Shown piece after piece: positions 44,031 to 57,031 of a DNA stretch of 64,000 nt. The stretch's first letter is position 1. Each line of letters opens with the position of its first letter. The position numbers and the translations under genes were made by a program. Location of the stretch: positions 24,193,280-24,257,279 of the forward strand of contig NC_083605.1 in the NCBI RefSeq assembly GCF_029168945.1, given 5' to 3'. The notes under the pieces were generated by a model. The model worked only from the letters and a program-made list of their open reading frames with translations. It was not told the origin of the DNA and searched no databases. Origin of the DNA: Cannabis sativa. Lineage: Eukaryota > Streptophyta > Magnoliopsida > Rosales > Cannabaceae.

Positions 44031-44746
44031 GACTTAGGTTTACTCAACTGTGTGTCATCATCCTTCATGCTCCTTGTCAAACATTAATGTCCAAGTCACC
44101 AAGAAAAGGTTTTGGGTTAAAATTTTCCCCGCAAGTCAACTTTACACTTGTGTGGAGTTGACTTGATGACGTGAATCAAGTTTGTTTTGCTTGAAACTAT
44201 CAGATGGGCATCAATTTTGACATTCTTAGACACTTGTATCAGTTCTTCAAGCATTCTTAATTGAATTAGGACTTTGAATACTTTTGACTAGTCCTTGGGA
44301 ATTTCAAAAATTAATTAACAAAGAAAAAGAGGAAAAATATATTTTTTTCACTTATCTTTTATCTTTTTCTTTAAAAATTTGAAATTTTCTTATTGTTTTT
44401 TTTTTATGGAAATAGGATTAAATTAGAATCCTAATCATATTTGGTGGTTCCATTCAAAATTAGAGTGAGAAAGAAAGAAGAGAAAACGCTTTCAGCCTTT
44501 TCCTTATCATTTATCTTTTTCTTTTAATTTCTCTAATTTTTCCTTAGTCCCAATAGCATTGAGAATTGTTGTTACCTTTTAAATTTGTATTCCTATTACT
44601 AGTTGTATAGGAATTTTAAAATTATCTTAGAAAAAGGAGAAGGGAAAAGATATAATTATATCTTTTACTTATCATTTACCTATTCCTTATAAAGCCTTAA
44701 ATTTAAAAGACTCCCATTAGCTTTAGGATTAGGATATTGGACTCAA

Positions 44747-44757
44747 CTATAAATAGG
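44747..44757 (+). promoter_or_regulatory. TATA box in B0
   Basis: CTATAAATAGG, 378 bp upstream of the ATG at 45135, with the GC motif cluster further upstream. Confidence 0.55.
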
Positions 44758-45134
44758 TGAGTTGAGAACAAATTTCTTAAGACTTTCTTATTATTCCACA
44801 TGCCCAAAACAATGTGAGAGCACCTTTTGGATTTCAACTTCATCAAGCCTTCAAGCCTTCCTCTCCTCAAGGTAGAAAATCACATTTCTTTTCGCTTTTT
44901 TTTTTCTTCATTGATGCATATTTTTTTTTTATTTTCTCTTCTTCTCCTCCTTTGCTGGTCTTATCTTAAGGGATCTTAAACTTCCAAAATCCATTGAAAT
45001 AAATTTTCCAAAACCTCCAAAAATCCAAAACATTCTCCTTGTGCCTTGAAAATTTACCCCAAGTTACTTTGGCTTTTTCCAACCCAATTTTCACTTTTCT
45101 TGAGTTATAAGTAACTTGAGTTGTTTAGCTTGAG

Positions 45135-45305
45135 ATGGATAGGATGAAGAGAGGTAGAAGATTACCTAATGACTATGATCCCCATGTGGCTTTTTTCATT
45201 AGAGCTAAGATGACGGTGCCTAAGTCTAAGAACTTAGACAAGACCCGTGGTGGAAAAGTGATGGCAACTAAGCTTCTCAAACTTCCATTGAGAGTGATGA
45301 TCTGA
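45135..45305 (+). pseudogene. B0 ORF N-terminal remnant
   Basis: 57 codons starting MDRMKRGRRLPNDYDPHVAF and ending at TGA. Unrecognised. Several stops follow before the next open stretch at 45504, so it looks like the start of a decayed longer frame. Confidence 0.45.
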
Positions 45306-45503
45306 TAGATAGAGGCTTTAAGCTTAAGACTCTTGTGTCTAGCACTCGTACTGAGCTTCAAGCTCAAACAATTTAGGATGATTACTATCTTCCTAAAACT
45401 GTTGTTTAAAAGCCCCGACATGGTGCTCCAAAGGGTTCTCAAAATACTTGTTGTAATGCTTGGTTGAGACTCCACATGAATACAAGTACTTACGTACTTA
45501 CCC

Positions 45504-45911
45504 TTGCATCTACGGTTCATATCCATAGCTGACTTATTTGGTGTCTGCCCTTACCAGATAAACCCTTATGGCTATAAGATTCTTGCCACCTTCTTCATAT
45601 TTTACCATCTTAGGAACTGGCCTATTCCAACTCCTCATGAGATAAACTTTCTTTGTGACTTGAAAAGAAGTCCAACTAGCAAAGGTCAAGGCTCCTACCA
45701 CTTCCATCAATTTGGCCCATACATAGAATACATAACCAAGAGTAACTATGGCCTTTACTACCAAGAGTACTTCTATACTCCTATTCTTCCATCGAGACAC
45801 ATTACCTTCCGAAAAGCCAACCCTTTTAAAAGACATGCTCCTTTAATTGACATGAAGAGGAGAGCTGATGCCATATTGCTTGAAATTGATGCATGCGAGA
45901 GAGATGGTTGA
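45504..45911 (+). pseudogene. B0 ORF remnant, possibly a gypsy-type transposon domain
   Basis: About 135 codons (SIADLFGVCPYQINPYGYKI, ATFFIFYHLRNWPIPTPHEI, KGQGSYHFHQF). The pattern hydrophobic-GV-P-Q-NP-a-F...FF resembles the domain called putative gypsy-type transposon in plants, but only weakly. The frame is closed on both sides by stops. Confidence 0.4.
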
Positions 45912-45947
45912 ACCCTCTTTAGTACTCAAAATCTTTGAAAGGTTGGA

Positions 45948-46254
45948 TTGATCATGTCATGTAAGAGAGTGTATGCTGATACTAGTTTCCTTGATGAATC
46001 TTGGACCGTACCACTCAAGGAAAGTGATGAAGATGCTCATTGTGCTACTATTATTCTATCTCGAATTGTGATAGAAGAAGTGACTTCTATTCGAAATGAC
46101 ACAAAATATTTAGGGAGAATATTTGTGTTTTTAAACCAGGATGACAGAGAAGTTACTTTCGCTAGGACTGCTCCAGAGAAGGATGGGATCAGTAGGTGGC
46201 TAATGCTCCATGCTATGTCGTTAACTTGTTGTCTTGTTTCTCTTTTGTTGTACT
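45948..46254 (+). pseudogene. B0 ORF remnant interrupted by C5
   Basis: Open frame (VYADTSFLDESWTVPLKESDEDAHC) that reads into the C5 LTR; only the part before 46255 belongs to B0. Probably the continuation of the frame at 45504 after a frameshift. Family unknown. Confidence 0.4.
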
Positions 46255-47968
46255 TGTTGGGTTTTATGCCCTAAATAAAACTCATTACAATCTGATTAGT
46301 TATCAATTTAGAAGTGAAGCATGTTTACATGTATGTTACATGTTTATGGTTTAATACATATATTTGATATATGCACAAAATCGCTAAATCCGGTAACATA
46401 TAGTTATTCACAATTACAGTATCGTCAATACAGTGGAATGTGATTGTGATTATATGATTCAAAAGATTTGGTCCCTGTTCATCAGTGTTTTGGATTTACA
46501 CTGATGTGATAATCAGCGATGAAGTATACTTACACTTGGAGTAAGTGTTATGTTCTTTCCAGAATATTGGCAAAGTATACTGGTTCGAATGCATGGAGTA
46601 TGCATTGGACTGGACCGATATTGAACTTGGTTAAAGATATTGTAAACTTACCGTTGTATCTTTCCAAGTCAATGTCAGAAGTTGATCTTAGATTAAGAGA
46701 ATCTAAATCCTGATATGCTTAGGCTCAATCTCAGGAGTGCTATTCTTGTTCTTTGATTTATTAGTTAAAGCCTGTTTTGAGTCAGGATAATACATATATT
46801 TTGGGAACATGATGGCATAACTGAATAGGGAGTGCTAAACATAAATATGGAAATCTATAGCTTCTACTGGTGTATAGAAGTAAAGTGATGATTCCTTTTG
46901 AGCTTAGTTAAATAGAAGTAAATGGATGAGCTCTTGTTTCAGTGACTATATATTAGATCACTAAAACATCATTTACAGGTAACTAAGTGTTCAAATGGGC
47001 AAAATACATTGAGGGGTGTAAACGGTAAATTAGTCCCGTCTCGATGTAAATCATCTATATAGAGGATCTCTAAATCACATTAAGATTATAACAATGGTTA
47101 AATGAGATAGCATATTGATATCGTGAAACATATGATATGCTCTATATAAGTCTGAGAGTGCAATTCCAAGTTCTAAGAGTGGATTCAACGAGGAATTAAT
47201 AAGTTAGGGATTTACTTGGTAAATCGGTTCAACTTATTGGAAGCTCAGAATATAGATCCATGGTCCCCATTCTAGTTGAGACTATACTGTTTGTAGGACT
47301 CTATAATTGATTTATGATTAATCAATTATAATTCTAAAAGTTAGACTATGTCTAATTTGTGAATTCTCACAGTTTAGGGATGAAATCGTAAATAAGAGGG
47401 TTTCTAGGTTTAATTATTAATTATGAGACTTTGCATGTCTGAATTAATAATTAATTTTAAATGGCAATATTATTTAATAATCTATTTTAGTTATTAAATA
47501 ATTGGTTTTGGCATTTAAATGATTAGAATTGGAAAAATGGCATTTTTGGAGAAATAGAAATAAAATTGAGGAAACTGCAAAATCAATGTGAGGCCCATTC
47601 ACACCATGGCCGGCCACATCATTGCCTTTTCCCAATTATTATTTTTCAATTTAATTTGTCATTTAATTGCTAATCAAAGCCTAGCCTAAATAGGAAAGTG
47701 GTGAATCACACTAAATAAAGCAGTTATTCTATTACACAGTAAAAGAGGAAACTGTTTATTTGGAAAGTTGTGATCTTCTCTTTTCCTATTTATAGCAGCC
47801 CCTCTCTTCTCTTTGTATGAATGCATATGTGTGTTGCTTGAGAAACTTTGCTCTGCAAAGTGTGTCACACGAAAAATAAAGAGAGATTTCGAAATTCCCT
47901 AGTGAGAGAGAAGTGCCCACTCACATCATTCAGTATCTCATCATAGTTTGGAAGACTGTGAAGGATCA
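46255..47968 (+). repeat. C5 5' LTR, left segment
   Basis: Begins TGTTGGGTTTTATGCCC and is interrupted by G6 at 47968. TATA-like TATTTATAG at 47787-47795. Shares blocks with the C1 LTR but is a distinct subfamily. Confidence 0.95.
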
Positions 47969-50040
47969 TGTAACGCCCTAATGCTAAGGCACGCTACAGT
48001 GCTTTTTCAATAATTGTGCGAATTTTGCTAATCAAAGAAATTTCTCGAAAAACGTGTCAAATTAAAACTTTTGCATTAAACATTAAACTTTGTAATTTAA
48101 TAAAATATTTACAAGTGTCGGGATCCCGATTTTTAAAACTTTACAAACTTTACTTTTTAAACATATATTCCAAAATATACGGATTTACAGGTCGCACAGC
48201 GACATTCAAAATACAACTCCCAGATGTCCCGAGACCGAACACTCCAGGTCACGCTGCTTGACATGTACAATCTCACCCGAGCTCAGGTTCACTCCTGTTC
48301 AGCTTTCGCCTTTCCTTTACCTACACATGGAAGCAGAAACTGTGAGTCGAGAGACTCAGTAAGAAATGCATATAACATACCATATAATTTCCGACCTGTA
48401 AATAGGCGCCCATACACCTATTTACAGAGCTTAACAGATGAGCATGAACGTTCAATACCAGGGTACAACCACTATACCACATACACAACGTACCTCGCTG
48501 TACGAGTGTTGGTAGGGTTTATCCCGATCACTGAGTATCACTGAGTGATGTACCACACACCTTAGCATTTTCTATGCTTGTGTTGGTATCACTGTATCGT
48601 ACTCAAATTAACAACAATCACTGTACCAATACACTCACACAAGTGTTGGTAGTGTTTAACATATTTTAAGCATGCATATATAAACACATATACACACATT
48701 CAGATAATCACATCATACATTATACACAGTTCTTACCTGTTTTCCGAATTCAAGTGTGCTGGCCAACCTGAACGGAATTTACGTGCTAGATGGATGCCCT
48801 AATCACAAGAATGATAACACAGATGAGTGACTCGCCAAATCACTTTCCGGGACTTAAAACCCGAAACTAAATGTTCCCCTATCACTAAACCTCATGGCAA
48901 TACCCTATATTACCCAAAATTGGCCAAAACTAGGGTTCTGGAAAAATCCCCAACAGGCAGACCGGATCCAACCGGCATCCCGGTTCTGGGTCACCAACCG
49001 GTCGACCGGTTGGTACAGACCACCCAGAACCGGAATTCCGGTTCATCTGCAGAAACCCAAAAAAATTCTCCCCCTTGATTCAAATCAAGCCCAATCTTTA
49101 CCAAACTCTCCAGAGCTCCTAAACAAGGCATACACAATAAAACCCAGCCAGTATTTCACAGAAAAACTCAGTAAATAACAACTTGCCATTAAAGCTTAAA
49201 GCTTGAACTCAAAGCTTAGAATTGCTCAAAACCAATAACCAATCTCTAAACCAGCTACCATGAGCTAGAATTAAGCTAAACAAACCCTAAAATTCGAACT
49301 AAACAAACCTTAAACCCTAACAGCCCCTATTACTCAATATCACTTCAAAAACCAACTTACAACTTCAAGAACTTGAAAGAGAAAGGAGCTAGGGTTACCT
49401 TAGATAATTTCCCTTGAATCCTTGGATGGAAATACAGAAATTGTGAAGAAAATTCTGGGTTTTTCCTTCTGGTTGAGATAGCCGAACCCCAAGAGAGAGA
49501 AAGGAGAAAAATGTTTCTTGATTTCTAATTTTTCTTTTTCTTTTTTTGACTTTCCTAAATTGGAAAAAGGATTTGATTAAATCCCTTGCTGCCCAAAAAT
49601 GACTAGGTGTCATCCTCACAATCAGCCACCTAATCCCCCCTTAAAAGACTAAAATGCCCTTTAAATCAAACTTAGGGTAATTTTGAAACTAGGGGTAAAA
49701 TGGTCAAATTCCATAACCCCGCTCAATCCCGATAATTTATTTCTTCTAAAATATTCCTCACTAGGAAATAGGGTTCTAAACTTACCCATGTGATCAATCT
49801 AGCCATCCATCGCATTTTCCGTTGTCGCCGAGCAAAAATTACAAAATTAACATATTTCACATATAAGCTAAATAATACCCCTAGAGTTTAATAAAATCTC
49901 CGGAATTGAGAAATTATAACTCAAATATTTATTTCTAAATATTGGGATCCACAAATAAATTAATTCACAAATAATAATAAAATAATAAAAATTAGTGCTA
50001 ATTGCCTTTTCTAATCCACAATACTAGAGCGGTCATTACA
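47969..50040 (-). repeat. G6 3' LTR
   Basis: 2072 bp from TGTAACGCC to CATTACA. Palindromes AACCGGTCGACCGGTT (48996-49011) and AACCGGAATTCCGGTT (49028-49043), with a near-palindrome at 48970-48985. The last ~985 bp match the 5' LTR almost exactly. Confidence 0.96.
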
Positions 50041-50052
50041 ATTATCCCCCCG
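50041..50052 (-). other. G6 polypurine tract
   Basis: On the - strand CGGGGGGATAAT abuts the 3' LTR. Confidence 0.85.
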
Positions 50053-50581
50053 TTAATAGGATTTCGTCCCCGAAATCTAACCTGAATAGCTCTGGATGTT
50101 GAGTCCTCATATCTGACTCCAACTCCCAGGTGGCTTCTTCCACTTTACTATTCCTCCGCAGCACCTTAACCGGTAATAGTCTTGTTCCGAAGAACTTTTC
50201 TTTTCTATCCAAAATCTGAACAGGTTGCTCTTCATAGGATAAGTCTGGTTGAAGTTCAAGAGCTTCATAACTCAAGACATGAGTCGGGTCTGACACGTAT
50301 TTCCTTAACATAGAAATGTGAAATACGTCATGAACAGCTGACAATGCTGGTGGTAAGGCTAGCCGATACGCTACCTGCCCGACCTTCTCAAGTATCTGAA
50401 ATGGCCCAATGAACCTAGGGCTTAACTTACCCTTCTTCCCGAAGCGCCGAATACCCTTCATGGGTGAAACTCGCAGGAAAACATGTTCCCCTGCCTGAAA
50501 TGTGACATCTCTGCGCTTCGGATCAGCATAACTTTTCGCACTCGCTTTGAGAAGCAAGCATCCGAGCTTTGATCTTATCAA
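50042..50581 (-). pseudogene. G6 integrase C-terminus and chromodomain-like tail
   Basis: About 175 codons continuing the large frame after a local break near 50545: [42 protein letters not shown], then EEQPVQILDRK...KVEEATWELESDM, the chromodomain-like tail. Ends at a natural stop beside the polypurine tract. The break lies at a scrambled patch (50539-50552), which may be a sequence error. Confidence 0.92.
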
Positions 50582-53500
50582 TAGCTTCGTTGGTCTTCTG
50601 CACTAACTCAGGACCCAGGTACTTCCTTTCTCCTGTCTCGTCCCAATGAATAGGAGAACGACATTTTCTACCATATAGCATCTCATAGGGAGCCATCCCT
50701 ATTGTACTTTGGTAGCTGTTGTTGTAGGAGAATTCAATTAGTGGCAAGTACTTAACCCATGAACCCTCAAAGTCCATGACACAGGCTCGTAATAGGTCTT
50801 CTAAAATCTGGATAGTTCTTTCTGACTGACCATCAGTCTGAGGGTGAAAGGCTGTACTAAACTTTAACTTGGTACCCATAGCCTTCTGGAGACTCACCCA
50901 AAACTTCGATGTGAACTTTGGATCCCTGTCTGATACAATAGATTTAGGGGCTCCATGGAGACGAACTATCTCCTTCACATACAATTCAGCATATTGATCC
51001 ACTGAATATGTAACTTTCACAGGTAGAAAGTGAGCTGACTTTGTGAATCTGTCCACAATGACCCAAACAGAATCATACATCCCTGTGGTTCTAGGCAAAC
51101 CAGTTACGAAGTCCATTGTGATGTCCTCCCACTTCCATTCTGGAAGGACTAAAGGCTGTAATAACCCTGCCGGCCTCTGATGTTCAGCCTTAATCTGCTG
51201 GCAGGTTAAACATTTAGACACATAGTCCACCACATCTCTTTTCATCCCATACCACCAGAAGTAGGGTTTCAAATCCTGATACATCTTGGTGGTTCCCGGA
51301 TGCAATGAATATGGAGTGGTGTGAGCTTCATCCAGTATTTCTTTCTTAAGCTCATTCACACAAGGAACACAGACTCGAGCCTTATATAACAACATTCCAC
51401 TGTTCGAGACTGAAAAATCTCTAGGCCGACCGGCCACCACTTCATCTCGAACTTTAACTAGCTCGGGATCTTCCAGTTGCGCCTTTCTGATTCTTTCCAA
51501 CAGATCAGATTGGAGTGTTAAATTATGTAGTTTCCCGACCACGAATTCAATTCCTGCACTAACCATTTCCGAGGCTAGCTGAGGAGCTATCATAACCGTA
51601 GTACACACTTGACCGGGACCTTTTCTGCTCAGAGCGTCGGCCACAACATTGGCTTTTCCGGGGTGATACAGTATTTCACAATCGTAGTCCTTAACCAACT
51701 CCAACCACCTTCTCTGCCTCATATTCAGATCTTTTTGGGTGAAAAAATATTTGAGACTTTTATGATCCGTATAAATTTCACACTTCTCACCGTAAAGATA
51801 ATGTCGCCAAATCTTTAAAGCAAAAACCACAGCAGCGAGCTCTAAATCATGAGTTGGATAACGCTGCTCATAATCCTTCAGTTGACGAGAGGCATAAGCT
51901 ATGACTCTGTCAGCTTGCATCAGAACGCATCCCAGACCCTGTCTGGAAGCATCACAATACACAACAAATTTCTCTTGATCTGATGGCAACGCTAACACCG
52001 GAGCTGTTATCAAACGCTGCTTCAACTCCTGAAAGCTTGATTCACACTTATCTGACCACACGAATCTCTGATTTTTCTTAGTCAATTCGGTTAGGGGCAT
52101 AGAAAGTTTAGAAAATCCTTCGACGAAACGTCGATAATACCCTGCTAACCCGAGAAAACTTCGAATTTCAGTCACAGACTTGGGCCTCGGCCAATTCTTC
52201 AGCGATTCTATCTTGTTTGGATCAACCATAATTCCATTTTTCCCAATAATATGACCCAAAAAGGACACCTCAGACAACCAGAATTCGCACTTTTTGAACT
52301 TGGCATACAGCTTGTGATCTCTAAGTCGCTGTAACACCATTCGGAGATGATGCTCGTGCTCCTTTTCTGACTGAGAGTACACAAGAATGTCATCGATAAA
52401 CACTATAACGCAGTTATCGAGGAAATCCTTGAATACCCTATTCATGAGATCCATAAAGGCCGCCGGAGCATTAGTCAATCCGAATGACATTACCAGAAAC
52501 TCATAGTGCCCATATCTGGTTCTAAAAGCAGTCTTCGGTATGTCCTCCTCTCGAATCCTGAGTTGATGATAACCAGACCGTAAATCAATCTTCGAGAACA
52601 ACCGTCTTTCCACGAAGCCGATCGAACGGATCATCGATCCTAGGCAACGGGTACTTGTTCTTAATCGTCGGCTTGTTCGGTTCCGATAATCAATACACAT
52701 TCTGAGGGAACCATCTTTCTTCTTTACAAAAAGAACCGGAGCTCCCCAGGGCGATACACTGGGTCGAATAAACCCAATGTCCAGCATCCCCTGAAGTTGC
52801 AACTTAAGCTCCTTGAGTTCTGCTGGAGCCATCCTATATGGAGCTTTAGAAACAGGTTCGACTCCAGGTGCCAAATCAATTACAAAATCAATCTCTCGCT
52901 GTGGCGGCAATCCCGGCAATTCCTCGGGAAACACATCAAGAAAATCTTTCACCACCCGGACTACCTCAGGCCCAAATGTTTCAGGTCTGCTGGAGTCAAA
53001 AACTACTGCTAGAAATCCTACACAACCATTGTATAGTAAATCCCTAGCTCTCAACACAGAAATAACCGGGATCCGAGACCCCTGAACCGATCCAACATAA
53101 ACAAATGGATCTTCACCTTCCGGCTGAAAAGTCACCATTTTACGCCTACAATCTATACTGGCCGAATACTTGGATAGGAAATCCATTCCCAGTATAATAT
53201 CAAACTCAGTTAGTTTCAATTCTATGAGATCAGTACTCAATTCCCTATCTTCGATCCTAATTGGCATAGACCTAATGCGCTTATTAGAGATAACCAATTC
53301 CCCGCTAGGCATTAGGGTTCCAAACCCTCTTTCTAAAATGTCACAAGGCCTACCCAAAAGATCAATCACCCTTGTAGCCACATATGAACGTGTAGCTCCC
53401 GAGTCAAATAATACTGTAAATAACAAGTTGTTGACGGGAAGCTGACCTGTCACAACAGAAGGACTGGCTGCAGCATCAGCTTGGGTGATGGCAAACACAC

Positions 53501-54677
53501 GAGCAGGAGCCGGTTTCACCTCGGCTTTCGGCTCCTCTTTCTTTGCCTGGGGGCAATCTTTCTTGAAATGCCCCACCATGCCACATAAGAAGCATGTCTT
53601 CCGGTTACACTCTCCCGGATGATGTTTCTTGCACCTTGGACACTCAGGATAAGAATAACCCTGGCGTCCTCCTCTGCCTTGGTTCCCACGGAACCGCTTG
53701 CTTTGCCCCGAGCCACCAGAAGCTGGAACAACCTTTCTTTTCTGCTCAATGGTGGAGTCACCACCATCCCTACCATAAACAGGAGTAGGAACAGTGGGGG
53801 CTCCACCAACACTCGGAGTCACCCGGGGCTCCTGAAGAAACTTTACTGCACCCTCGGCTCTCAAAGCCTTCTCAACCATATCTGCATACGTGGTTGCTTC
53901 AGTAGTGGTAATAACCAGATCGTGCCGGATCTTTGCACTCAAACCCGCTAAATATTTTTCTTTCTTACTGAAGTCCGTGGGCACAATTCCTGCTGCCAAT
54001 TTAGCCAACCGATCAAACTTCGTTGTATACTCAGTGGTCGACATACCCTCGATGCGAACTAGATCGATGAACTCTTTCCGCTTTGCACTGCGGACCGCTT
54101 CATTGTAATACTTGGAGTTGAACAACTCCCTAAATTCTTCCCAGGTCATCAGTGTGACGTCCCGTGTGAGGGTTATCAATTCCCACCACACGAGGGCATC
54201 TTCCTGAAGCTGGAAAGTGGCGCAGGTTACTCGATCATTTCCAACCACTCCCATAAAGTTGAGAATACGCTCAATCATCGAAAGCCATTGCTCGGCCTTC
54301 ATCACATCAGGGCCTCCCAAAAACACTGGGGGTGCCTGTTTTCGAAATCTTTCGTACAACGGTTCCATACGGTTGCCAACAACAGGTTGTTCTGCTGGCA
54401 CCGCTGGAACTGCAACGGCCTGAACTTGTTGAGGAGGCACGGCAGGAGGACCCTGCTGCCTCAGCCTCTGAATCTCTTCATCTTGCTGACGAATTCTTTC
54501 TTGCATTTCAGCAAATCTTTGCTCCCAATCAGGAGGAGCTTGAGGTGGATTTACAGGGCGACCACCCTGAGCTCTACCACGGCCACGGCCGCGACCACGG
54601 GGATTTTGAGGATTCCCCTGACCGCCTCCGGCCTCAACCATGCCACCCTGGCTTCTCGTATTTCGCGGGGCGTCCAT
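50523..54677 (-). CDS. G6 Gag-Pol polyprotein (1384 codons)
   Basis: Starts [12 protein letters not shown]. Gag core is at about 104-280 ([43 protein letters not shown]). Zinc knuckle [14 protein letters not shown] is at 362-375. The protease DSGA is at 425-428. RT has its catalytic FIDD at 760-763. RNase H residues are D909, E946 and D971. The integrase finger is H1119, H1126, C1156 and C1159, and the catalytic core D1189, D1250 and E1286. The frame ends prematurely just after MLASQS, and the C-terminus continues in another frame (50042-50581). Residues 665-693 do not match relatives because of two compensating frame shifts around 52590-52690. One frame for gag and pol is usual for this lineage. 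Confidence 0.95.
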   Translation of the reverse strand: MDAPRNTRSQGGMVEAGGGQGNPQNPRGRGRGRGRAQGGRPVNPPQAPPDWEQRFAEMQERIRQQDEEIQRLRQQGPPAVPPQQVQAVAVPAVPAEQPVVGNRMEPLYERFRKQAPPVFLGGPDVMKAEQWLSMIERILNFMGVVGNDRVTCATFQLQEDALVWWELITLTRDVTLMTWEEFRELFNSKYYNEAVRSAKRKEFIDLVRIEGMSTTEYTTKFDRLAKLAAGIVPTDFSKKEKYLAGLSAKIRHDLVITTTEATTYADMVEKALRAEGAVKFLQEPRVTPSVGGAPTVPTPVYGRDGGDSTIEQKRKVVPASGGSGQSKRFRGNQGRGGRQGYSYPECPRCKKHHPGECNRKTCFLCGMVGHFKKDCPQAKKEEPKAEVKPAPARVFAITQADAAASPSVVTGQLPVNNLLFTVLFDSGATRSYVATRVIDLLGRPCDILERGFGTLMPSGELVISNKRIRSMPIRIEDRELSTDLIELKLTEFDIILGMDFLSKYSASIDCRRKMVTFQPEGEDPFVYVGSVQGSRIPVISVLRARDLLYNGCVGFLAVVFDSSRPETFGPEVVRVVKDFLDVFPEELPGLPPQREIDFVIDLAPGVEPVSKAPYRMAPAELKELKLQLQGMLDIGFIRPSVSPWGAPVLFVKKKDGSLRMCIDYRNRTSRRLRTSTRCLGSMIRSIGFVERRLFSKIDLRSGYHQLRIREEDIPKTAFRTRYGHYEFLVMSFGLTNAPAAFMDLMNRVFKDFLDNCVIVFIDDILVYSQSEKEHEHHLRMVLQRLRDHKLYAKFKKCEFWLSEVSFLGHIIGKNGIMVDPNKIESLKNWPRPKSVTEIRSFLGLAGYYRRFVEGFSKLSMPLTELTKKNQRFVWSDKCESSFQELKQRLITAPVLALPSDQEKFVVYCDASRQGLGCVLMQADRVIAYASRQLKDYEQRYPTHDLELAAVVFALKIWRHYLYGEKCEIYTDHKSLKYFFTQKDLNMRQRRWLELVKDYDCEILYHPGKANVVADALSRKGPGQVCTTVMIAPQLASEMVSAGIEFVVGKLHNLTLQSDLLERIRKAQLEDPELVKVRDEVVAGRPRDFSVSNSGMLLYKARVCVPCVNELKKEILDEAHTTPYSLHPGTTKMYQDLKPYFWWYGMKRDVVDYVSKCLTCQQIKAEHQRPAGLLQPLVLPEWKWEDITMDFVTGLPRTTGMYDSVWVIVDRFTKSAHFLPVKVTYSVDQYAELYVKEIVRLHGAPKSIVSDRDPKFTSKFWVSLQKAMGTKLKFSTAFHPQTDGQSERTIQILEDLLRACVMDFEGSWVKYLPLIEFSYNNSYQSTIGMAPYEMLYGRKCRSPIHWDETGERKYLGPELVQKTNEAIDKIKARMLASQSECEKLC

Positions 54678-54937
54678 TTAATAGGACTTAGCCTGCGAAT
54701 CCATAAGGTAGGCAGGTTAGACGGCGATCAAAATTAACACCGCTCTTAATAGCATAAGGCAACGCACTTTCTTTTCTTTTTATAGAAATATATTTAATTT
54801 AAATCTAATATGCTTCCTAACATGCTTTTACATCACACTTATTTAACATACTAAACAAGTACGGGCTTACTGAACCGTGAACCGAGCTTTCTCTGATGAA
54901 GATTGTACATGTCATAGCAAGCTTCGGTAGACAAACC
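54678..54937 (-). other. G6 leader between PBS and gag
   Basis: About 260 bp, no gene seen on the element's strand. Confidence 0.7.
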
Positions 54938-54958
54938 TGGCGGCTCTGATACCAAAAT
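54938..54958 (-). other. G6 primer-binding site (tRNA-iMet type)
   Basis: TGGTATCAGAGCCGCCA on the - strand, 4 nt from the LTR. Confidence 0.9.
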
Positions 54959-57026
54959 TGTAACGCCCTAATGCTAAGGCACGCTACAGTGCTTTTTCAA
55001 TAATTGTGCGAATTTTGCTAATCAAAGAAATTTCTCGAAAAACGTGTCAAATTAAAACTTTTGCATTAAACATTAAACTTTGTAATTTAATAAAATATTT
55101 ACAAGTGTCGGGATCCCGATTTTTAAAACTTTACAAACTTTACTTTTTAAACATATATTCCAAAATATACGGATTTACAGGTCGCACAGCGACATTCAAA
55201 ATACAACTCCCAGATGTCCCGAGACCGAACACTCCAGGTCACGCCGCGACATGTACAATCTCACCCGAGCTCGGGTTCACTCCTGTTCGGCTTTCGCCTT
55301 TCCTTTACCTACACATGGAAGCGAGCGCGTGAGTCGACGGACTCGCATGAAATGCATATAACATACCATATAATTTCCGACCTGTAAATAGGCGCCCATA
55401 CACCTATTTACAGAGCTTAACAGATGAGCATGAACGTTCAATACCAGGGTACAACCACTATACCACATACACAACGTACCTCGCTGTACGAGTGTTGGTA
55501 GGGTTTATCCCGATCACTGAGTATCCTTTGAGTGATGTACCACACACCTTAGCATTTTCTATGCTTGTGTTGGTATCACTGTATCGTACTCAAATTAACA
55601 ACAATCACTGTACCAATACACTCACACAAGTGTTGGTAGTGTTTAACATATTTTAAGCATGCATATATAAACACATATACACACATTCGGATAATCACAT
55701 CATACATTATACACAGTTCTTTGTTTTCCGAATTCAAGTGTCTTTGGCCGACACTGAACGGAATTTACGTGCTAGATGGATGCCCTAATCACAAGAATGA
55801 TAACACGGATGAGTGACTCGCCAAATCACTTTCCGGACTTAAAACCCGAAACTAAATGTTCCCCTATCAGCAAACCTCATGGCAATACCCTATATTACCC
55901 AAAATTGGCCAAAACTAGGGTTCGGAAAAATCCCCAACAGTGCGGACGGGATCCAACCGGCATCCCGGTTCGGGTCACCAACCGGTCGGACCGGTTGGTA
56001 CGGACCACCCGTAACCGGAATTCCGGTTCATCTGCAGAAACCCAAAAAAATTCTCCCCCTTGATTCAAATCAAGCCCAATCTTTACCAAACTCTCCAGAG
56101 CTCCTAAACAAGGCATACACAATAAAACCCAGCCAGTATTTCACAGAAAAACTCAGTAAATAACAACTTGCCATTAAAGCTTAAAGCTTGAACTCAAAGC
56201 TTAGAATTGCTCAAAACCAATAACCAATCTCTAAACCAGCTACCATGAGCTAGAATTAAGCTAAACAAACCCTAAAATTCGAACTAAACAAACCTTAAAC
56301 CCTAACAGCCCCTATTACTCAATATCACTTCAAAAACCAACTTACAACTTCAAGAACTTGAAAGAGAAAGGAGCTAGGGTTACCTTAGATAATTTCCCTT
56401 GAATCCTTGGATGGAAATACAGAAATTGTGAAGAAAATTCTGGGTTTTTCCTTCTGGTTGAGATAGCCGAACCCCAAGAGAGAGAAAGGAGAAAAATGGT
56501 TCTTGATTTCTAATTTTTCTTTTTCTTTTTTTTGACTTTCCTAAATTGGAAAAAGGATTTGATTAAATCCCTTGCTGCCCAAAAATGACTAGGTGTCATC
56601 CTCACAATCAGCCACCTAATCCCCCCTTAAAAGACTAAAATGCCCTTTAAATCAAACTTAGGGTAATTTTGAAACTAGGGGTAAAATGGTCAAATTCCAT
56701 AACCCCGCTCAATCCCGATAATTTATTTCTTCTAAAATATTCCTCACTAGGAAATAGGGTTCTAAACTTACCCATGTGATCAATCTAGCCATCCATCGCA
56801 TTTTCCGTTGTCGCCGAGCAAAAATTACAAAATTAACATATTTCACATATAAGCTAAATAATACCCCTAGAGTTTAATAAAATCTCCGGAATTGAGAAAT
56901 TATAACTCAAATATTTATTTCTAAATATTGGGATCCACAAATAAATTAATTCACAAATAATAATAAAATAATAAAAATTAGTGCTAATTGCCTTTTCTAA
57001 TCCACAATACTAGAGCGGTCATTACA
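54959..57026 (-). repeat. G6 5' LTR, with a scrambled middle
   Basis: 2068 bp. Nearly identical to the 3' LTR from 56041 to the end, but about 55240-56030 has dozens of mismatches grouped at CAG and CTG sites, and one 16-bp palindrome is broken (55980-55996). AACCGGAATTCCGGTT at 56013-56028. Confidence 0.95.
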
Positions 57027-57031
57027 GATCA

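Larger units (their letters stand above)
42880..46254 (+). mobile_element. B0: degenerate older element fragment between C1 and C5
   Basis: No LTR ends of its own are visible; C1 and C5 seem to have inserted into it. From left to right it has ~1.1 kb with many imperfect copies of a CCTGGGCGCTGGGCC-like motif, an AT-rich part, a TATA box (44747), and broken reading frames from 45135. The layout (GC motif cluster, TATA, ORF) resembles the ORF3 promoter region of A4. Likely part of an old Gypsy-type element, but I could not prove the family. Confidence 0.5.
47969..57026 (-). mobile_element. G6: Gypsy chromovirus (Tekay/Del-like) inserted in the C5 5' LTR
   Basis: 9058 bp, LTRs 47969-50040 and 54959-57026, TSD GATCA at 47964-47968 and 57027-57031. 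PBS, gag-pol and polypurine tract are all present in the proper order. The most nearly complete autonomous element in the window. Confidence 0.96.

Noticed and set aside
48016..48261. 81-codon frame, repeated at 55006-55332
   Set aside because: Part of the G6 LTRs, opposite to the element's coding strand; duplicates because the LTRs do.
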